Assembly (NCBI RefSeq): GCF_018325905.1
Contig: NZ_AP021901.1
Coordinates: 5,922,001 to 5,986,000 of the forward strand
Direction of reading: 5' to 3'
DNA: 64,000 nt
DNA from: Pseudomonas sp. St316
Lineage (GTDB): Bacteria; Pseudomonadota; Gammaproteobacteria; Pseudomonadales; Pseudomonadaceae
Below the pieces are notes generated by a model that was not told the origin of the DNA, did not search any database, and saw only the letters and a list, made by a program, of their open reading frames with translations. How positions within the stretch are numbered: position 1 is the stretch's first letter; each line of letters starts with the position of its first letter. The position numbers and the translations under genes were made by a program. Of the stretch, positions 8,422 through 18,262 are shown in pieces.

Positions 8422-11400
8422 TCAACCCACCTCATTGATTTCCACCCCAGACGATTCGTCCGACAACTGTTTCAGCGGGACGCCGTTCTGAACGTTCTGC
8501 TGGGTGTCCAAACGCTGGACCAGGGCCGAAACGGGATAATGTCGATTCCCGCCAAAACTGAGCAGGGCTTCCCCACGCAAGTTGATATCGGCCGCATACA
8601 CCTCGCGAACAATCACGCTGTGCCCACTGTCCGGATCAATGATCACCAGGTGTTCCTCGACGCGACTGAGCAACAACTGGTCAGGCTCATCCAGCTCCCA
8701 GATCAATTTGCCGGGGATGGTCGCCGTGCTGCCCAAGGCATGCCGGCAGTCGAGGATGACAGACTTGACCCGCCGCCAGGCCGCTTTTGACAGCCGGTAA
8801 CTCACCGCGCCTTGCCCCATGCGCAGGATCAGGGTCGTGACATCATCCGGCATCAGCGCCAGCAGATCGTCGATCTTCATGTCCTGGCCCTCGACAACCA
8901 GCACCTCGCCTTCGCGCTGGACATAACTCAGTGGCCCCACGTGCCCCGCCTCCGGCAAGGTCAACAGCTTTCCATTCGTGCTTTCATGCAGTAATACCTG
9001 GGTCTGGCGTTGGGTTCCCAACAACTCGAAAGATTGCGCAATGGCGGTCCTGGGAACCCGGATCATACGTCCGGTCTTGGCGACGAACCATGTCAGGCTA
9101 CCGGGCTCCTCCACCGACAGCAGTGCCCTGTGAAACGCCTGGGTGGTCAACTGCCTGAGCCCCTCTTGCACCCGGCCATCTTGAGCGAGCAGCCATTGAT
9201 GGGTAACGCCGGCAATCGAGGCTGGCTCCCGGTCTCGTAACGCGACCACCACCCCTTCGAATGTCACGCCACGCAACCCTGCCCCTTCAACCGCCAGCTC
9301 GACAAACTGCCAGGGCGCCCACTCACGCTGCGCTCTGGGTAGCGCATTGGCCTGCAGCAAGTGTGAACCCTGACCAAACGCCACCTCCAGTTTCTGCGGA
9401 TCGATAAAGGCCTGACGATAGACGTCACCCCTCGAAACATCGAATAACCACGCCGCCTCGCCATCCGGGGTAGCGCCGAGCAGGCGTACTTCCTTTGCGT
9501 CGCCCAGTCCCGCCAGCAACAGCCTGTTGCCGACGTACCAGGCACACAACTTGGCGTCTTCGTTGAAGTTGCGCAAACCGATAAGGGCAAAGCGCTCGCT
9601 TGCGTATCGCCGGGCCAGCGACTCCAATGCCTGCCACCAATGCCCCCGATCCTTGAACCACGCCTCGTTCACGCCGCCCAGCGCGAGGTCGCCCTGGCTC
9701 GTCAGGTTGAAGAACCGGCCATCGGATGTCAGCGCCACATAACCGCTCTCGACAGCGATCACATTCTCCAGCCTGTCGGACTGCAACCACCTGTTGGACC
9801 ACTGCCCCTGGCCCGCGACCAAGGTTCGCTGCCTGCGGCACAGCTCCTTCGCGAGCCGGTCATACACAACAAACCTATCGCTGTCGTCCGCCAGCGGGAG
9901 CAGCGTCAGGTCCGTCATGTTCTTGATCGAGTCGGCCCAGCCACGGGGATGGCCACGTCTCGACGCAGGACGAATAATCAAGCCGTCCTTGTGGCGAACC
10001 CAGGCCATGTCCCGTAACTGCGCATCGCTCTTCCAGCAGACCGAAACGAAGGGGGCCGGTTGCCAATTGACGGTGGCAAAGGTGTCCTCGTTGCGAACAG
10101 ACGGGACAAAGGGGTAATCGCTGCCCAATACCTCAGACCAATCGGCCAGTGTCTCGCTGGCGCTGAAAATGGACTCCAACGCCGGATCCAGATCCCGTGT
10201 GACCGAACTGAGCAGCAGTTGCCCTTCGTGGATCACATACACCAGTACATCGCGGGTCTGATCCTCGCGAGTGAGCTGCTGCACGACATGGATCACCCCC
10301 TGCGCATCCGCCTCGACACGCTGGATGATGGCGGTCGCATTCCTTGTGCTGCGCAACCAATAGCGATGGCTCATCAACCCGGTGACCGCGTCGGCTTGCC
10401 AGATGATCAGATTCTGTGGGTCGTAGAAATAGCAGGCGCCGCCTACCACCGCCCCCAGCACCGCCCCATCGACGCCCGGTAACTCGTCGCGAATGAACAG
10501 GAAACGGTCATCCTTGGCGTCATACCAGGCCGTGACGTAGCGAGGCTCGTCCGGCTTCTCGAACGGCACCAGGTAACGATGAACCGGCGTATACGGCATT
10601 GCCAGGCGATGCTGCCTGGCAAGGGCCCTGAAGTGCTCCTGTAACGCCTGCCGATCCATGCCCGCAGGTACATCCTGCTCGACAACCACGAGCTTGCCCG
10701 CCTCCACCTTGAACACTTGATTCTGGGCGATCCGCAGCAGCACGTCATGACGCCCCGTTCCAGTGAGCGTCACCTGGACATCACCGATGAACAGTCTCGT
10801 GTAACGCTCGAGCCGGATATCACTCTCCTGGGCCCAAGGGGCGTCCAACACCCAACTCGAGTTCAACGGGCGCGTCGTATCCAGGGTCAGGCTCACGCCG
10901 GGATGGAGCACCACCGCACAGCGCTTGCCGGCGCCCTGGATCTCATAGGTGATTTTTCCGTGCCAGCTCGGCGGCAGCACGGGTACCACCAGCGAGCGAT
11001 CGACGCCATCGAGCAACACCTTGAGCACCGTCGGCCGATAATCCGGGACCAGGCGATAAAGGATGTAGTCACTGGGGAAGGAGTAGAAGGAAAACAGAAA
11101 CAACCATCCTCCCTGCGCCGTCTTTTTTTCCAGGCGCCGTGCCGTGTCGAACCCGGTGTCATGGCGCAGCCTGGCGAAGGGCAATGCCTTGTACTCGTAG
11201 CGGTAACAGGTTTGCGGCGTGCAGGGCAGGACGATGGCCGAGCCTGTCGGTGGCGTGAATCGAGCTCGACCTGGCAGATTCAGCTGTCGACGGATATCAA
11301 TCGCCCGCTCGTAATCGTCATCGAAGGTGGGCACCCCGAAATGATCGCGCAGCGGGTACAGTTTGGGGCTGTCCAGCATCAACTCGGCGCGGGTCAGGTC

Positions 11401-14400
11401 CAGCGTCTGCACGATCAGCGACGAACGCGGCAGCCATGCAGCACCGCTGGCATCGGACCGATAGGGCTGGAGATGGGCGGTTGCCACTTCATCGAAAAAC
11501 AGCCCGACTTGCTTGGCTTCTTCGGCAATGGTGGCGAAGCCCTGGGCCAGCGCCGCCACCCCCACCGCCAACCCGCCCAACATCACGGCAGCACCGCCCA
11601 ACAACGCTCCAGCGGTGGTGGCACCGGCGGCGTAGGCGCCCACCGACAACATCAGGCTGGCCGAGTCGAACGCCAGTTGAGTACCGAACTGAGCACGTGC
11701 AACGGCGTTTTGTGCAGTCGACAACTGGTAGATGTCGAACCCGACATTCGCCAGTTGCAGCAATCCTCCGGTCGCTTCGCTCACGCTGCTCCCCACTGCC
11801 GCCTTGACCACTGGCGCAACGGTGTGGGCAATCAGTTTCTCCTGGGCCAGTGCCTGTCGAACCAGGCCGACCAAGCCGGCGATATCGGCCACGTTGCCAT
11901 GCACCAACTGCGCGTAATTGACATAGGCATGCAAGCGGACCGCCAGGCTCAGGGGCCGATCAGGCCCCTCTCGGCCCCGCAAGGCGTTCATCAGCGCTTG
12001 TATGGCGAAGCCGGCGTTCAGGGTATGGACGCTGCCCACCTCGGTCGGATCGCTCGCTATGGAGGGTCTATTGGCCAAGGCTGAAAAACGTTCCGAGAGG
12101 TAGTTCTTTATCCGCAAGAGTCGATGGTCGTTCGTGACGGCCCGCACCAGGTGCTCCGGATTTGCAGGATCGATCAGGCTTATCCGGTACGATCCGTTCG
12201 ACATGACCTCCAGGGTTTCGAACAACGGCACAAAGTGGGGGGCCAACTGATTTGTCTGCCGAAGGCCGCTCGTCACATGCTCAATCTGCTCGCCCCACCA
12301 GTGACCATCCAGCACCAGCAGGCAGTTGCCCAGCCGCGGATTGCTCTGCAGCGACTGCCCACGAGCGTTGATCAACCGCTGCCGGACAGGACGCTGCACG
12401 TGGCCGGGCAACGCGCCAGGCTGCAGCAGTTTCGAGACCTGGACGGCACCCGCCAATGTCATCCGCGACACCCGCGCGCCGTCCAGTTCGATCAGGTCGA
12501 ACGTCGGGCGCGCCGCATCGCCATACGCCGCGTAATGACTGGCCATCTTCTGCTGGAGGAAGAACTGCTCCAATGCCTGCCTGAACCGAGTCGAATCCTC
12601 GAATTCGAATAGCCCAAAATTCGGATCGTAGAAGTGATAAGTGCTGCGCTCGCCTTCCAGGGTCTTGGCTACCAGCATCGCGTGATTATCGGAATTGAGC
12701 ATCAGCGTGCTGGTGGCTGTCCTGGCTTGCAGAATGTCCACGATCGCATGCAGGTCCGAGCGAGCCAGCGCACTGCCGACATCGCCGATCTGCACATCGC
12801 GCAACGACTCCACGCACTGTACAAAGGTCGCCGAATCGCTGGCCCCCGGCTCGATAACCCCCAGGTAGAAGCGCTCGCGCAGGGTGTTGACCGCCGCCTT
12901 GCCCTCCGACAAGGCCGCCGCCATTGCCAGGGCCAGGGGATAACAACGTCCGCCGACCCTGTCGCCTTCGCCCTGGAGCAGTAGATCCTGGGGCACCAGC
13001 TTGATCGTGTCAGCTTCGAAATCGTCCAGGACGGTACCGAGGCGCTCCACGATCCGGACACGGTATTCCAGCTGCGCCACCTGCCGGATGCGGGCCACCT
13101 GCCGGCCCCATTGGCGCAGTGTCAAAGGTTGTTCCAACGCGGCTTTCTTCAGCCCCAAGGCCGTTTCGTCATGGCCTGGCGGATCATCGGTAGCGCTGGC
13201 AAGCCCGGCCAGAAAGGCTGGGGCCTTATGCTGATACAACGCCTGCTCAATCGTCGCGTAGCGGCCAGCGGTGCCATGGGTAGCGAGGTTGTTGGCCAGG
13301 TTATCCAACTGCGGGCGAACCGCGTCGAAGCTGCGATTATCCAAGGTCTTCGCACCGGTCAAGGCACCCAGCAGCAAGCGTTGCAGGGGGCTCAGTTGCG
13401 CGACTTCGAAACGCCCTTCGGCAAATTGCTTCAGGAGCTCGGCGATGGACAACTGCCGCGTCTTCGCGTCACCCAACGAAGCAGGCGGCAACACATCGAC
13501 GCCTTGGGCGAGAATCGCCTGACGCTCATCAAAGCCCAGCGGTATGGCCTTGTCGAACGTCACCACGCCGTCATGGCTAAGATTCATGCTCTGCTTGAAC
13601 GGCTCACCCAGCTCATCGGCCAGGTGTTGCAACAGCTCGGTGGACAGCACATACCGCCCCTCGACCACCGGCCAGCCGTCATCGAATTGGAGGGTGCGAT
13701 ATTTGAGCAACTGCGCCATCTCACCCGCATAACGCGCCTTGAACTGACCCTCTTGCCAACGTTTTATCTCATCGTTGAGCCATTGCCGGGTGTCACTCTG
13801 GTTCTCTTTCCAGGAATGATCCAGCTCCTCCTCGGTGGCGCTATTGACGGTGCCGATGGCGGCAATGGCGGCCCCCTCCCGCCACTGTTCAGCGGTTCGA
13901 GGCGTAAAGTGTGCGTTCAGGTACTGCGCCAGGCCCTCACGCATGGCGCTGGGCCCGGTCAGATAGATCGTGCCTTCGCTCTGGGGACGGATGCCATCGC
14001 TGTAGTAAGCGGCGGCCGCCTCGACCAGAAAAGCGGCGCCCATTTCCGCTTCCGGCGGCAACTCATGGAACGCACCAAAAACCTGCGTCGCGGCCTGCCG
14101 CGCCAGGCCGCTCATGGCCTCGACATCGGTGAGGGCCACATTGTGTTCGTCGGCCAGGCGCGCGGTGGCATCGACGATTGCATAATTGCGCCTGAAACGC
14201 TCGAGTACGCTGTTAAGCATCGCCGCCCCTGGGTGGGCCATCAGGAAGGCGTTGCTCAACGAGTTTCGTACCGTCACGGCTCGCAGCTCGTATGGACGAG
14301 CCAGGCGCTGCGCTGGCGGGCAGAAAACGCGGTTCAACTCGGGTCGGCTTCTGGCGAAACGCTCGAGTGCATCGCGATGCTCGGCCGGGATCGCGCTGGA

Positions 14401-15492
14401 ATAATCCGTGTATTGACCGCGCAAGGCCTGGCGGCCAGGCATCCATTCGGGATTTCGATCAAGCAACAACTGCAGCACGCCCAGGCGTGCGTCGGTCTTG
14501 AACCCGCGAATGTCCACCTCGCCCAGCGTGTCCAACAGGGGCGGCAGGTGATCGATATCGACGTAGCTGCCACCCTCGCTGAGCAAGGCTTCGATCCGCA
14601 CGATATCGGAGCCACCCGCCAACATGCCGCGCAGACAGATCTCGCGTTCGTAGATGTCCCGCAAATGCAACGGCGCTTCACCGGGGGCAACGTCGCGCAG
14701 TGCCAGGCCGTCCCCAACCAAGGCCATGAGGCTGAGACGGTTTGCGTTCATCAAGGCCTTCAACCGTGCCTTATCCTGCCCATAGGCCCGAACCAGCAGA
14801 TCGATTCTCGCGTCGTCGGCGCTGGCGCCGCTTTCCACCGCCTTCTTGATATGGGCGTACATCTGCTGCTTGAGGACGATGGCGCGCTCTTCATAACGGT
14901 CGCCCAACACCAACGCATCGCGGCTGGCCTGTGCGCCATTGAGCATGGCATCGGCCTTGGCGGCTTCGACGATGATCCGGTTGGTTTCATGGGCCAGCAG
15001 CGCGTCGCTGTCGTACCAGAGGTTGAGGCGATAACCCTCTGCGCCCATCACCTTTTTCCAGACATTGATGTAATCACGCTGAATCGCCCCGACGCCGCCC
15101 CCGAGCCAGACAAAATGCAGGATTTTCGGCACCTCGCTGGCCGGCAGTTTCAACTGTTCGAAACTGTTGTGCAGACGCGTTTCGAACCCTTCTATCTTGT
15201 TATACGTCTGCACCAGTTCCGCAGCCCTGGCGCCCTCCGAATTCAACGGACCTGCGGCACGACGAGGCCGGCTACTTCCCCGCAAGGCGCCTACCGCCTG
15301 CTTGAGCAGCCCCAGCGGTTCCAACATGCGTGGCGAATCCAACAAGGCGATACAACCGAAGTAATACCGAAGCACCGCATCATATTGTTCGGAGCCCTTG
15401 TAGGAAATTAATGCCTGTTCAAGATCCTTGAGTTTCAATAACCCCACAAAATCGACGTAGTTATCCGTCGGTGAAAATTTGGATTCACTCAT
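8422..15492 (-). CDS. Large clostridial toxin-like glucosyltransferase with C58-type cysteine protease segment
   Basis: A 2356-residue protein. Residues about 122-530 resemble the TcdA/TcdB glucosyltransferase (GT44), with PKILHFVWLGG at 122 and the sugar-nucleotide/metal DxD motif YVDIDHLPPL (D312, D314) plus IYLTGPSA near 509; TcdB-type enzymes glucosylate Rho GTPases. Around 846-975 there is GGRCYPLALAM, NHAMLVAK and FYDPNFG, giving a Cys850-His937-Asp956 triad like YopT/AvrPphB C58 proteases, where clostridial toxins have an unrelated C80 autoprotease. Residues about 1150-1345 resemble the TcdB translocation region (VHTLNAGFAIQALM, then long Ala/Gly-rich hydrophobic helices about 1268-1328). 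The remaining 1000 residues are probably beta-rich and lack the clostridial CROP repeats. No signal peptide is present. The ATG at 15492 is preferred over 15507 because GGAAGTG precedes it. The host target is unknown. Confidence 0.88.
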   Translation of the reverse strand: MSESKFSPTDNYVDFVGLLKLKDLEQALISYKGSEQYDAVLRYYFGCIALLDSPRMLEPLGLLKQAVGALRGSSRPRRAAGPLNSEGARAAELVQTYNKIEGFETRLHNSFEQLKLPASEVPKILHFVWLGGGVGAIQRDYINVWKKVMGAEGYRLNLWYDSDALLAHETNRIIVEAAKADAMLNGAQASRDALVLGDRYEERAIVLKQQMYAHIKKAVESGASADDARIDLLVRAYGQDKARLKALMNANRLSLMALVGDGLALRDVAPGEAPLHLRDIYEREICLRGMLAGGSDIVRIEALLSEGGSYVDIDHLPPLLDTLGEVDIRGFKTDARLGVLQLLLDRNPEWMPGRQALRGQYTDYSSAIPAEHRDALERFARSRPELNRVFCPPAQRLARPYELRAVTVRNSLSNAFLMAHPGAAMLNSVLERFRRNYAIVDATARLADEHNVALTDVEAMSGLARQAATQVFGAFHELPPEAEMGAAFLVEAAAAYYSDGIRPQSEGTIYLTGPSAMREGLAQYLNAHFTPRTAEQWREGAAIAAIGTVNSATEEELDHSWKENQSDTRQWLNDEIKRWQEGQFKARYAGEMAQLLKYRTLQFDDGWPVVEGRYVLSTELLQHLADELGEPFKQSMNLSHDGVVTFDKAIPLGFDERQAILAQGVDVLPPASLGDAKTRQLSIAELLKQFAEGRFEVAQLSPLQRLLLGALTGAKTLDNRSFDAVRPQLDNLANNLATHGTAGRYATIEQALYQHKAPAFLAGLASATDDPPGHDETALGLKKAALEQPLTLRQWGRQVARIRQVAQLEYRVRIVERLGTVLDDFEADTIKLVPQDLLLQGEGDRVGGRCYPLALAMAAALSEGKAAVNTLRERFYLGVIEPGASDSATFVQCVESLRDVQIGDVGSALARSDLHAIVDILQARTATSTLMLNSDNHAMLVAKTLEGERSTYHFYDPNFGLFEFEDSTRFRQALEQFFLQQKMASHYAAYGDAARPTFDLIELDGARVSRMTLAGAVQVSKLLQPGALPGHVQRPVRQRLINARGQSLQSNPRLGNCLLVLDGHWWGEQIEHVTSGLRQTNQLAPHFVPLFETLEVMSNGSYRISLIDPANPEHLVRAVTNDHRLLRIKNYLSERFSALANRPSIASDPTEVGSVHTLNAGFAIQALMNALRGREGPDRPLSLAVRLHAYVNYAQLVHGNVADIAGLVGLVRQALAQEKLIAHTVAPVVKAAVGSSVSEATGGLLQLANVGFDIYQLSTAQNAVARAQFGTQLAFDSASLMLSVGAYAAGATTAGALLGGAAVMLGGLAVGVAALAQGFATIAEEAKQVGLFFDEVATAHLQPYRSDASGAAWLPRSSLIVQTLDLTRAELMLDSPKLYPLRDHFGVPTFDDDYERAIDIRRQLNLPGRARFTPPTGSAIVLPCTPQTCYRYEYKALPFARLRHDTGFDTARRLEKKTAQGGWLFLFSFYSFPSDYILYRLVPDYRPTVLKVLLDGVDRSLVVPVLPPSWHGKITYEIQGAGKRCAVVLHPGVSLTLDTTRPLNSSWVLDAPWAQESDIRLERYTRLFIGDVQVTLTGTGRHDVLLRIAQNQVFKVEAGKLVVVEQDVPAGMDRQALQEHFRALARQHRLAMPYTPVHRYLVPFEKPDEPRYVTAWYDAKDDRFLFIRDELPGVDGAVLGAVVGGACYFYDPQNLIIWQADAVTGLMSHRYWLRSTRNATAIIQRVEADAQGVIHVVQQLTREDQTRDVLVYVIHEGQLLLSSVTRDLDPALESIFSASETLADWSEVLGSDYPFVPSVRNEDTFATVNWQPAPFVSVCWKSDAQLRDMAWVRHKDGLIIRPASRRGHPRGWADSIKNMTDLTLLPLADDSDRFVVYDRLAKELCRRQRTLVAGQGQWSNRWLQSDRLENVIAVESGYVALTSDGRFFNLTSQGDLALGGVNEAWFKDRGHWWQALESLARRYASERFALIGLRNFNEDAKLCAWYVGNRLLLAGLGDAKEVRLLGATPDGEAAWLFDVSRGDVYRQAFIDPQKLEVAFGQGSHLLQANALPRAQREWAPWQFVELAVEGAGLRGVTFEGVVVALRDREPASIAGVTHQWLLAQDGRVQEGLRQLTTQAFHRALLSVEEPGSLTWFVAKTGRMIRVPRTAIAQSFELLGTQRQTQVLLHESTNGKLLTLPEAGHVGPLSYVQREGEVLVVEGQDMKIDDLLALMPDDVTTLILRMGQGAVSYRLSKAAWRRVKSVILDCRHALGSTATIPGKLIWELDEPDQLLLSRVEEHLVIIDPDSGHSVIVREVYAADINLRGEALLSFGGNRHYPVSALVQRLDTQQNVQNGVPLKQLSDESSGVEINEVG

Positions 15493-15836
15493 AAACAACA
15501 CTTCCATTTATTGTATAGAGACAAGAAAAACTTCACGCATCCATGCGCGGCCGGGCCATTGAGGGCTGGCTACCTGGCTAAAAATGCCAATCAACTCAAA
15601 CAACAGTTCTTCCCAATGGGCGGGACAGAAACATAACGGTCATTGACACGCAGCTCAACTAACAAGGAATTCAATAAGTTTCAAATCACTCAGTGTTCAA
15701 GCTTGTTTCTTCACCACACAATAAGTGCAGTACGGGGAAGTTTTTATCCAAGCAGTCATTGAACAGACTTGCCCATGCAGAGGCCAGAACATCATGGGCT
15801 CAGGTGACGGTGGCCCGAACAGGCCACCGGGTTTGA
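15493..15836. other. 344-bp gap between the toxin start and the cobJ stop
   Basis: No convincing gene. The toxin-proximal half is AT-richer than the backbone and should hold the toxin promoter; TATACA lies at 15517-15512 on the minus strand but without a clear -35. Near cobJ an inverted repeat is annotated separately. Confidence 0.5.
15809..15828 (-). terminator. Hairpin after cobJ
   Basis: GGTGGCC (15809-15815) and GGCCACC (15822-15828) form a 7-bp GC stem (extendable by one C-G pair) just past the cobJ stop on the minus strand. No T tract follows, so it is a weak terminator candidate. Confidence 0.4.
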
Positions 15837-17528
15837 TCAAACAGGTTTGTTGCCATACCAACGCGGTGTGTACACCCAGTCGCCACCCTGGGCGCGTGGA
15901 AATACGCACGTGGTGGAGGAGCCGATCAGCACCATGGTGCGCATGTCCACTTGATCCGGGGTCAACTGCCCCAGGGTCGTGACACGCAGGGTCTGCCCCG
16001 GACGACCGATATCGCGACCCAGCACCACTGGCGTTTGCGCGGTGCGATGTTGCCCGACGATCTCCAGTGCCCGGCCCAATTGCCATGGCCGGGACCGGGA
16101 GATCGGGTTGTAGAAAGCCAGGGCCAGGTCGGCTTCAGCCGCGAGATCCAGGCGTCTTTCGATGATCGACCAAGGCTTGAGGTTGTCCGACAGCGACATC
16201 ACACAGAAGTCATGCCCCAATGGCGCACCGGCCTGGGCGGCGGTGGCCAGGGAGGCCGAGACACCCGGCAGGACCTGCAAGTCGACGTTGTGCCAATGGG
16301 TATCCGTGGACTCATGCAATGCTTCCAGTACCGCGGCAGCCATGGCGAACACGCCCGGGTCGCCGGACGACACCACCACCACGGAGCGACCCTGGGCCGC
16401 CAGTTCGAAAGCATGGCGAGCCCGCTGCATTTCTTCGCGGTTGTCGGTGCAATGCTGCACCTGATCAGGCCGGAAGGGCCCGGCCATGCGCACGTAGGTT
16501 TCATAACCGAGCACATCGTTGGCACGGTCGAGTTCGGCGCGCACCGCCGGCACCATCAACTCGGCAGCGCCCGGGCCCAGGCCGATCACCGCCAGGCGCC
16601 CGCGCGCACGACCGATCTGCTGCGGATCGAGGGGCTGCTCGGTCACGGCGATAGCATGACTACCCATGACCTGTAGCGATGCGGGTTGACCGAGGGCGTC
16701 GCTCAGCCACGTTTCGAGGTTGCTAGTGGCCGCAGCAAAACGCAGCGGCACCCCTAGCGCCGAAGCCGTTTCGTGCAACTCGGCACGGGCCATGTCGCTG
16801 TCCGCCGCCAACAGGCACGCCAGCGACTGCACCGCGAGGTCAGCCTGTTCCAGTAGCGCGCCGATGTCCGGCGACGCCCCTGCACTCAACGCCACCAGCA
16901 CATTGCGCGGATAAATACGCAGCTCATCCGCCGCTGGTGTTCCCGCCGCACTGTCGATACGGATCGCCAGCCGCGCCTGTTCATCCTCGGGCAACTGCGC
17001 CTGATCCAGCCACGGCGCGGAACCGTCGATGCGCACCGATTCGCCGGCCAGCAGGTCGGACACAAAGCGCTTGCCCTGCTCAAGGTCGCCGAGGCTGTAG
17101 CCGCTCGGTGGATTGAGCAGGCAAGTGCCAAAACGCAATTCGCCGCTGGTGGTGATCGCGGGGGCGACTTGCAACGCCGCCGCAATGTCACGGGCCATGA
17201 CGTTGACGCCACCCAGGCCACCGAGCAGCGGCACCACCGCGCTGCCATCCTCGGCCACCGCCAGCACCGGCGGCTCGACGCCTTTTTCCAGCAGCAGTGG
17301 CGCCAGGGTGCGGATGACGATGCCGGCCGCGCACAGGGCGATGATCGGCGAACCGTGTTGATAGAGCTCGCGCAAGGTCGCACCGAACTCGAGGTACTGA
17401 CGGTCCGTGTCCTCGACCCGCCCGGCCAGGCCGTGGATCACGGCTTCGGGATAGAGCTGCTGAATCCGTCGGGCCGTGGCAAGGCTGCCCGGGCCGAGGA
17501 TGACGATGGCCGGAGCGCTGGAAGTCAT
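15837..17528 (-). CDS. cobJ: CbiG-CobJ fusion: precorrin-3B C17-methyltransferase with N-terminal CbiG-like region
   Basis: 563 residues. The C-terminal half (from RLAVIGLGPG, about residue 305) is a SAM-dependent tetrapyrrole methylase of the CobJ type, with VVVVSSGDPGVFAMA and LPGVSASLATAAQAGAPLGH motifs; CobJ methylates C17 with ring contraction in corrin synthesis. The N-terminal 300 residues resemble CbiG: ILGPGSLATARRI, IALCAAGIVIRTLAP and PLLGGLGGVNVMARDIA, followed by a CobE/CbiG-C-like stretch (VLVALSAGASPDIGALLEQ). The frame opens at a GTG at 17540, but the ATG at 17528 overlaps the cobI stop in ATGA and is preferred. Last gene of the minus-strand cobGHIJ operon. Confidence 0.93.
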   Translation of the reverse strand: MTSSAPAIVILGPGSLATARRIQQLYPEAVIHGLAGRVEDTDRQYLEFGATLRELYQHGSPIIALCAAGIVIRTLAPLLLEKGVEPPVLAVAEDGSAVVPLLGGLGGVNVMARDIAAALQVAPAITTSGELRFGTCLLNPPSGYSLGDLEQGKRFVSDLLAGESVRIDGSAPWLDQAQLPEDEQARLAIRIDSAAGTPAADELRIYPRNVLVALSAGASPDIGALLEQADLAVQSLACLLAADSDMARAELHETASALGVPLRFAAATSNLETWLSDALGQPASLQVMGSHAIAVTEQPLDPQQIGRARGRLAVIGLGPGAAELMVPAVRAELDRANDVLGYETYVRMAGPFRPDQVQHCTDNREEMQRARHAFELAAQGRSVVVVSSGDPGVFAMAAAVLEALHESTDTHWHNVDLQVLPGVSASLATAAQAGAPLGHDFCVMSLSDNLKPWSIIERRLDLAAEADLALAFYNPISRSRPWQLGRALEIVGQHRTAQTPVVLGRDIGRPGQTLRVTTLGQLTPDQVDMRTMVLIGSSTTCVFPRAQGGDWVYTPRWYGNKPV

Positions 17529-18262
17529 CAACCCTGCCACCGTTCGCCCGGCACGATGATCAGCGAGAAGTACGGCGACGACATCGGCTCGACTTCATCC
17601 AACGGCACGATTTTCTGGTTGGCCATGGTCGCTCGCTCGACGTACAGCGCTCGCCCGTCCATGCCCAGCTCCTGAAGCACTTGGCGAACCTTGGGAAAAT
17701 TGCGCCCCAGCTTCATGATCACCGCCGCATCGGCATCGGCCAGGCGCCGCTTGAGATCGTCGTGGGGCAAGACGCCGGAGAGCACCGACAGGCTCTGGTT
17801 GCGATAGACCAGCGGCGCACCGAGCACCGAGGCGCCGCCGAGCATCGAGCACACACCGGGAATGACTTGGGCCTCATAACGCTCGGCCAGGCGATCGTGC
17901 AGGTACATGTAGGAGCCGTAGAAGAACGGGTCGCCCTCGCAGATCACGGCCACGTCGCGACCGGCATCCAGGTGCACGGCCAACTGTTCGGCGGCCGTGT
18001 CGTAGAAGTCGGCGATCACCTCTTCGTAGGACAGCGGCGCCGGCAGCGCTTCGGTGGTGACCGGGTAGACCAGTGGCAGCAACGTCTGCGCGTCCTGCAA
18101 ATGCGCCTCGATGATGCCGAAGGCGTTGCCCTTCTTGCCCTTGGCGACGAAGTACGCCACCACAGGCGATTCGCGCAGCAGGCGCAGGGCCTTGACCGTA
18201 ATCAGTTCCGGGTCACCGGGGCCCACGCCGAGACCGATCAGACGTCCAGACTGCTGCATCAT
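17528..18262 (-). CDS. cobI: CobI, precorrin-2 C20-methyltransferase
   Basis: A 244-residue SAM-dependent methylase that adds the C20 methyl group to precorrin-2, the first dedicated step after uroporphyrinogen methylation in aerobic B12 synthesis. Signature sequences are [19 protein letters not shown] at the N-terminus, [17 protein letters not shown] in the middle and [19 protein letters not shown]. Size is normal for the family. Its ATG overlaps the cobH stop by 4 bp, and its own stop overlaps the cobJ ATG, so the three are translationally coupled. Confidence 0.95.
   Translation of the reverse strand: MMQQSGRLIGLGVGPGDPELITVKALRLLRESPVVAYFVAKGKKGNAFGIIEAHLQDAQTLLPLVYPVTTEALPAPLSYEEVIADFYDTAAEQLAVHLDAGRDVAVICEGDPFFYGSYMYLHDRLAERYEAQVIPGVCSMLGGASVLGAPLVYRNQSLSVLSGVLPHDDLKRRLADADAAVIMKLGRNFPKVRQVLQELGMDGRALYVERATMANQKIVPLDEVEPMSSPYFSLIIVPGERWQG

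Noticed and set aside
10717..15411. Long plus-strand open frames (10717-12084 and 13111-15411) inside the toxin gene
   Set aside because: Antisense to conserved glucosyltransferase, C58 and translocation motifs; composition rich in Gln, Arg, His as for other shadows.
5316..15507. Prophage or insertion sequence carrying the toxin island
   Set aside because: No integrase, transposase, tRNA attachment site or flanking direct repeats could be seen.
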